From Avanaerovorax sp964442135 (GTDB lineage: Bacteria; Bacillota; Clostridia; Peptostreptococcales; Anaerovoracaceae), in NCBI GenBank assembly GCA_964442135.1, contig CAYTYN010000005.1, positions 1-58,296 of the forward strand: a stretch of 58,296 nt of DNA, given 5' to 3'. The notes under the pieces were generated by a model. That model was not told the DNA's origin, ran no database searches, and was given only the letters and a program-made list of their open reading frames with translations. The stretch's first letter is position 1. Every line of letters starts with the position of its first letter. Positions 57,290-58,296 of the stretch are shown here, piece by piece. The position numbers were made by a program, and so were the translations under genes.

Positions 57290-58296
57290 ATGGAAAGCAG
57301 ATTACAATATTATGTACGGGTTATAAAGGATGCCAGCTTTGAAAAGTTTTTCAAAGTCCTCAATAACGCTCACGAAAGATCAGGCAAGAGCAAGCTTTTC
57401 ATTTTTTTGGACATGGCAAACTGTACCTTGCGTTACGGATCGGGCTATAACGACTACGTAATATTTGAATTCTGGAAATTGAACCATAAACAGAGAGATA
57501 CTTACATGACCAGAATAAGAAGCAAGAAGTTCATCATGTTTATGAACGATCATTCCTATGCCCACTATTTCGACAATAAAAATGAATTTAATGAAACCTT
57601 CAAAAAGTATATAGGAAGAGAATGTCTGGATTTAGAAGCCGCCGCCGATGAAGATGTAAAGAATTTCTTCAATACAAGGGAAAAAATATTTGCCAAGATG
57701 AAGGATCTGAGCGGAGGAGCCGGATGCGAATCTCTGGAAACGAAAAATTTTGAAAGCGCTGAAGACTTTGTGAAATACATCAGAGAAAAAGGATTTGCCA
57801 CCATAGAAGACGTCATTGAAAATCACCCCGACATTGCCAGGATATATCCCTTTTCGGTAAACACTATGAGAATGATAACGTTGGTGGACGGTGAAGGAGC
57901 GGCTCATTGCGTTTATGCTGTTTTTAAAATGGGTGTAAACGGCAGGGTAGTCGATAATTACGGCCTTCACGGCCCTGTGGACATAGAGACCGGAGAATTC
58001 CTCTATCCGGCTCATTCGGGAGATACGACGGCGGGAGTACACTATACAGAGCACCCATACAGCCATTTCCCCCTCATAGGATATAAAGTGCCGTATATGA
58101 AAGAGGCGGTGGAGATGGTCAAACAGGCTGCGCTGGAAATACCTCAGATGCGTTATGTGGGGTGGGACGTTGCTATAACTCCGAAGGGACCTGCCATAAT
58201 CGAAGGCAACAATTACTGCGCTCATGACTTTTGGCAGCTTCCGGGTCAGACGCCGGGAGGTATCGGTATAATGCCTACCATAAAGAAAATAATACC
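57290..58296 (+). CDS. sugar-transfer-associated ATP-grasp protein, 3' end cut
   Basis: Open frame of 335 complete codons from ATG 57290 to the window end with no stop. GGGGGAGG lies 6 bases upstream. The region from about residue 140 resembles the ATP-grasp family associated with polysaccharide and capsule genes: IARIYPFSVNTMRMITLVD, then VDNYGLHGPVDIETGEF, HPYSHFPLIGYKVPYM, and the late VGWDVAITPKGPAIIEGNNYCAHDFWQLPGQ with the metal-binding Glu-Gly-Asn. Residues 1-130 are less conserved and basic. It probably joins an acid to an amine using ATP in envelope polymer decoration; the substrate is not visible. Confidence 0.8.
   Translation, partial: MESRLQYYVRVIKDASFEKFFKVLNNAHERSGKSKLFIFLDMANCTLRYGSGYNDYVIFEFWKLNHKQRDTYMTRIRSKKFIMFMNDHSYAHYFDNKNEFNETFKKYIGRECLDLEAAADEDVKNFFNTREKIFAKMKDLSGGAGCESLETKNFESAEDFVKYIREKGFATIEDVIENHPDIARIYPFSVNTMRMITLVDGEGAAHCVYAVFKMGVNGRVVDNYGLHGPVDIETGEFLYPAHSGDTTAGVHYTEHPYSHFPLIGYKVPYMKEAVEMVKQAALEIPQMRYVGWDVAITPKGPAIIEGNNYCAHDFWQLPGQTPGGIGIMPTIKKII

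Noticed and set aside
1..58296. CRISPR arrays, tRNA genes, transposases, integrases
   Set aside because: I saw no regularly spaced repeats, tRNA TPsiC-arm patterns or transposase/integrase motifs on either strand by eye; a tool search would be more sensitive.

Overview
The window looks like a chromosomal segment of an anaerobic low-to-mid GC Firmicute, most likely class Clostridia. It opens in the 3' end of a 5S rRNA gene, followed by the rrn terminator and a tmk-holB-ricT-trmN6 operon. The other markers are clostridial too: class III fructose-bisphosphatase, an ungrouped hisZ with short-form hisG, YerC, MgtE, FtsEX next to a coiled-coil M23 protein, and TagO. The resident genes favour ATA for Ile and AGA/AGG for Arg. 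No species is claimed.

Layout. 1-7450: end of an rRNA operon, a missed 35-residue membrane protein, tmk, holB, ricT, trmN6, a small DUF948-like protein, an AbrB-type regulator with a zinc knuckle, murA and fbp. 7500-13343: a first block with different codon use, holding a strong promoter and structured RNA, a PucR-type regulator (minus strand), and a divergent NCS1 permease, DUF917 protein and M20 peptidase. 13368-20904: a nine-gene histidine operon (hisZGDCBHAF-IE) preceded by a 13-bp-arm palindrome. 20945-22424: formyl-THF cycloligase and an AEC transporter. 22441-28310: a second block of foreign composition between 50-bp imperfect direct repeats. It carries a consensus promoter, a long structured leader, a DUF819 transporter, a transglutaminase-fold protein, a second M20 peptidase and a dipeptide epimerase. 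28338-31308: a DtxR-like operator and DUF2325 gene, then rdgB, a YihY/BrkB protein and a diacylglycerol-kinase-type lipid kinase.

31348-38566: a LysM-G5-NlpC/P60 wall hydrolase with an elaborate leader, mgtE, nnrD, split transketolase and an RlmD-type methyltransferase. 38788-48076: a ParA/MinD-like protein lacking the P-loop lysine, ftsEX with an M23 hydrolase activator, recJ, a C-terminal processing protease, yerC, a PPTase, tcdA, an aquaporin with a long charged tail, and an overlapping small HTH gene. 48057-52638 (minus): AEC transporter, rarA, BI-1 family protein, pncB. 52837-58296: prepilin peptidase, truA, comEB, tagO, a minus-strand PhzF protein, and an ATP-grasp gene cut by the window end.

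The strongest candidates for undescribed biology are the two compositionally foreign catabolic cassettes, each with its own RNA element and a paralogous M20 peptidase, and the multi-helix leader at 22565-22807. The his-operon palindrome together with yerC in the same window suggests a local regulator-target pair. All functional assignments come from reading motifs; no database search was possible.
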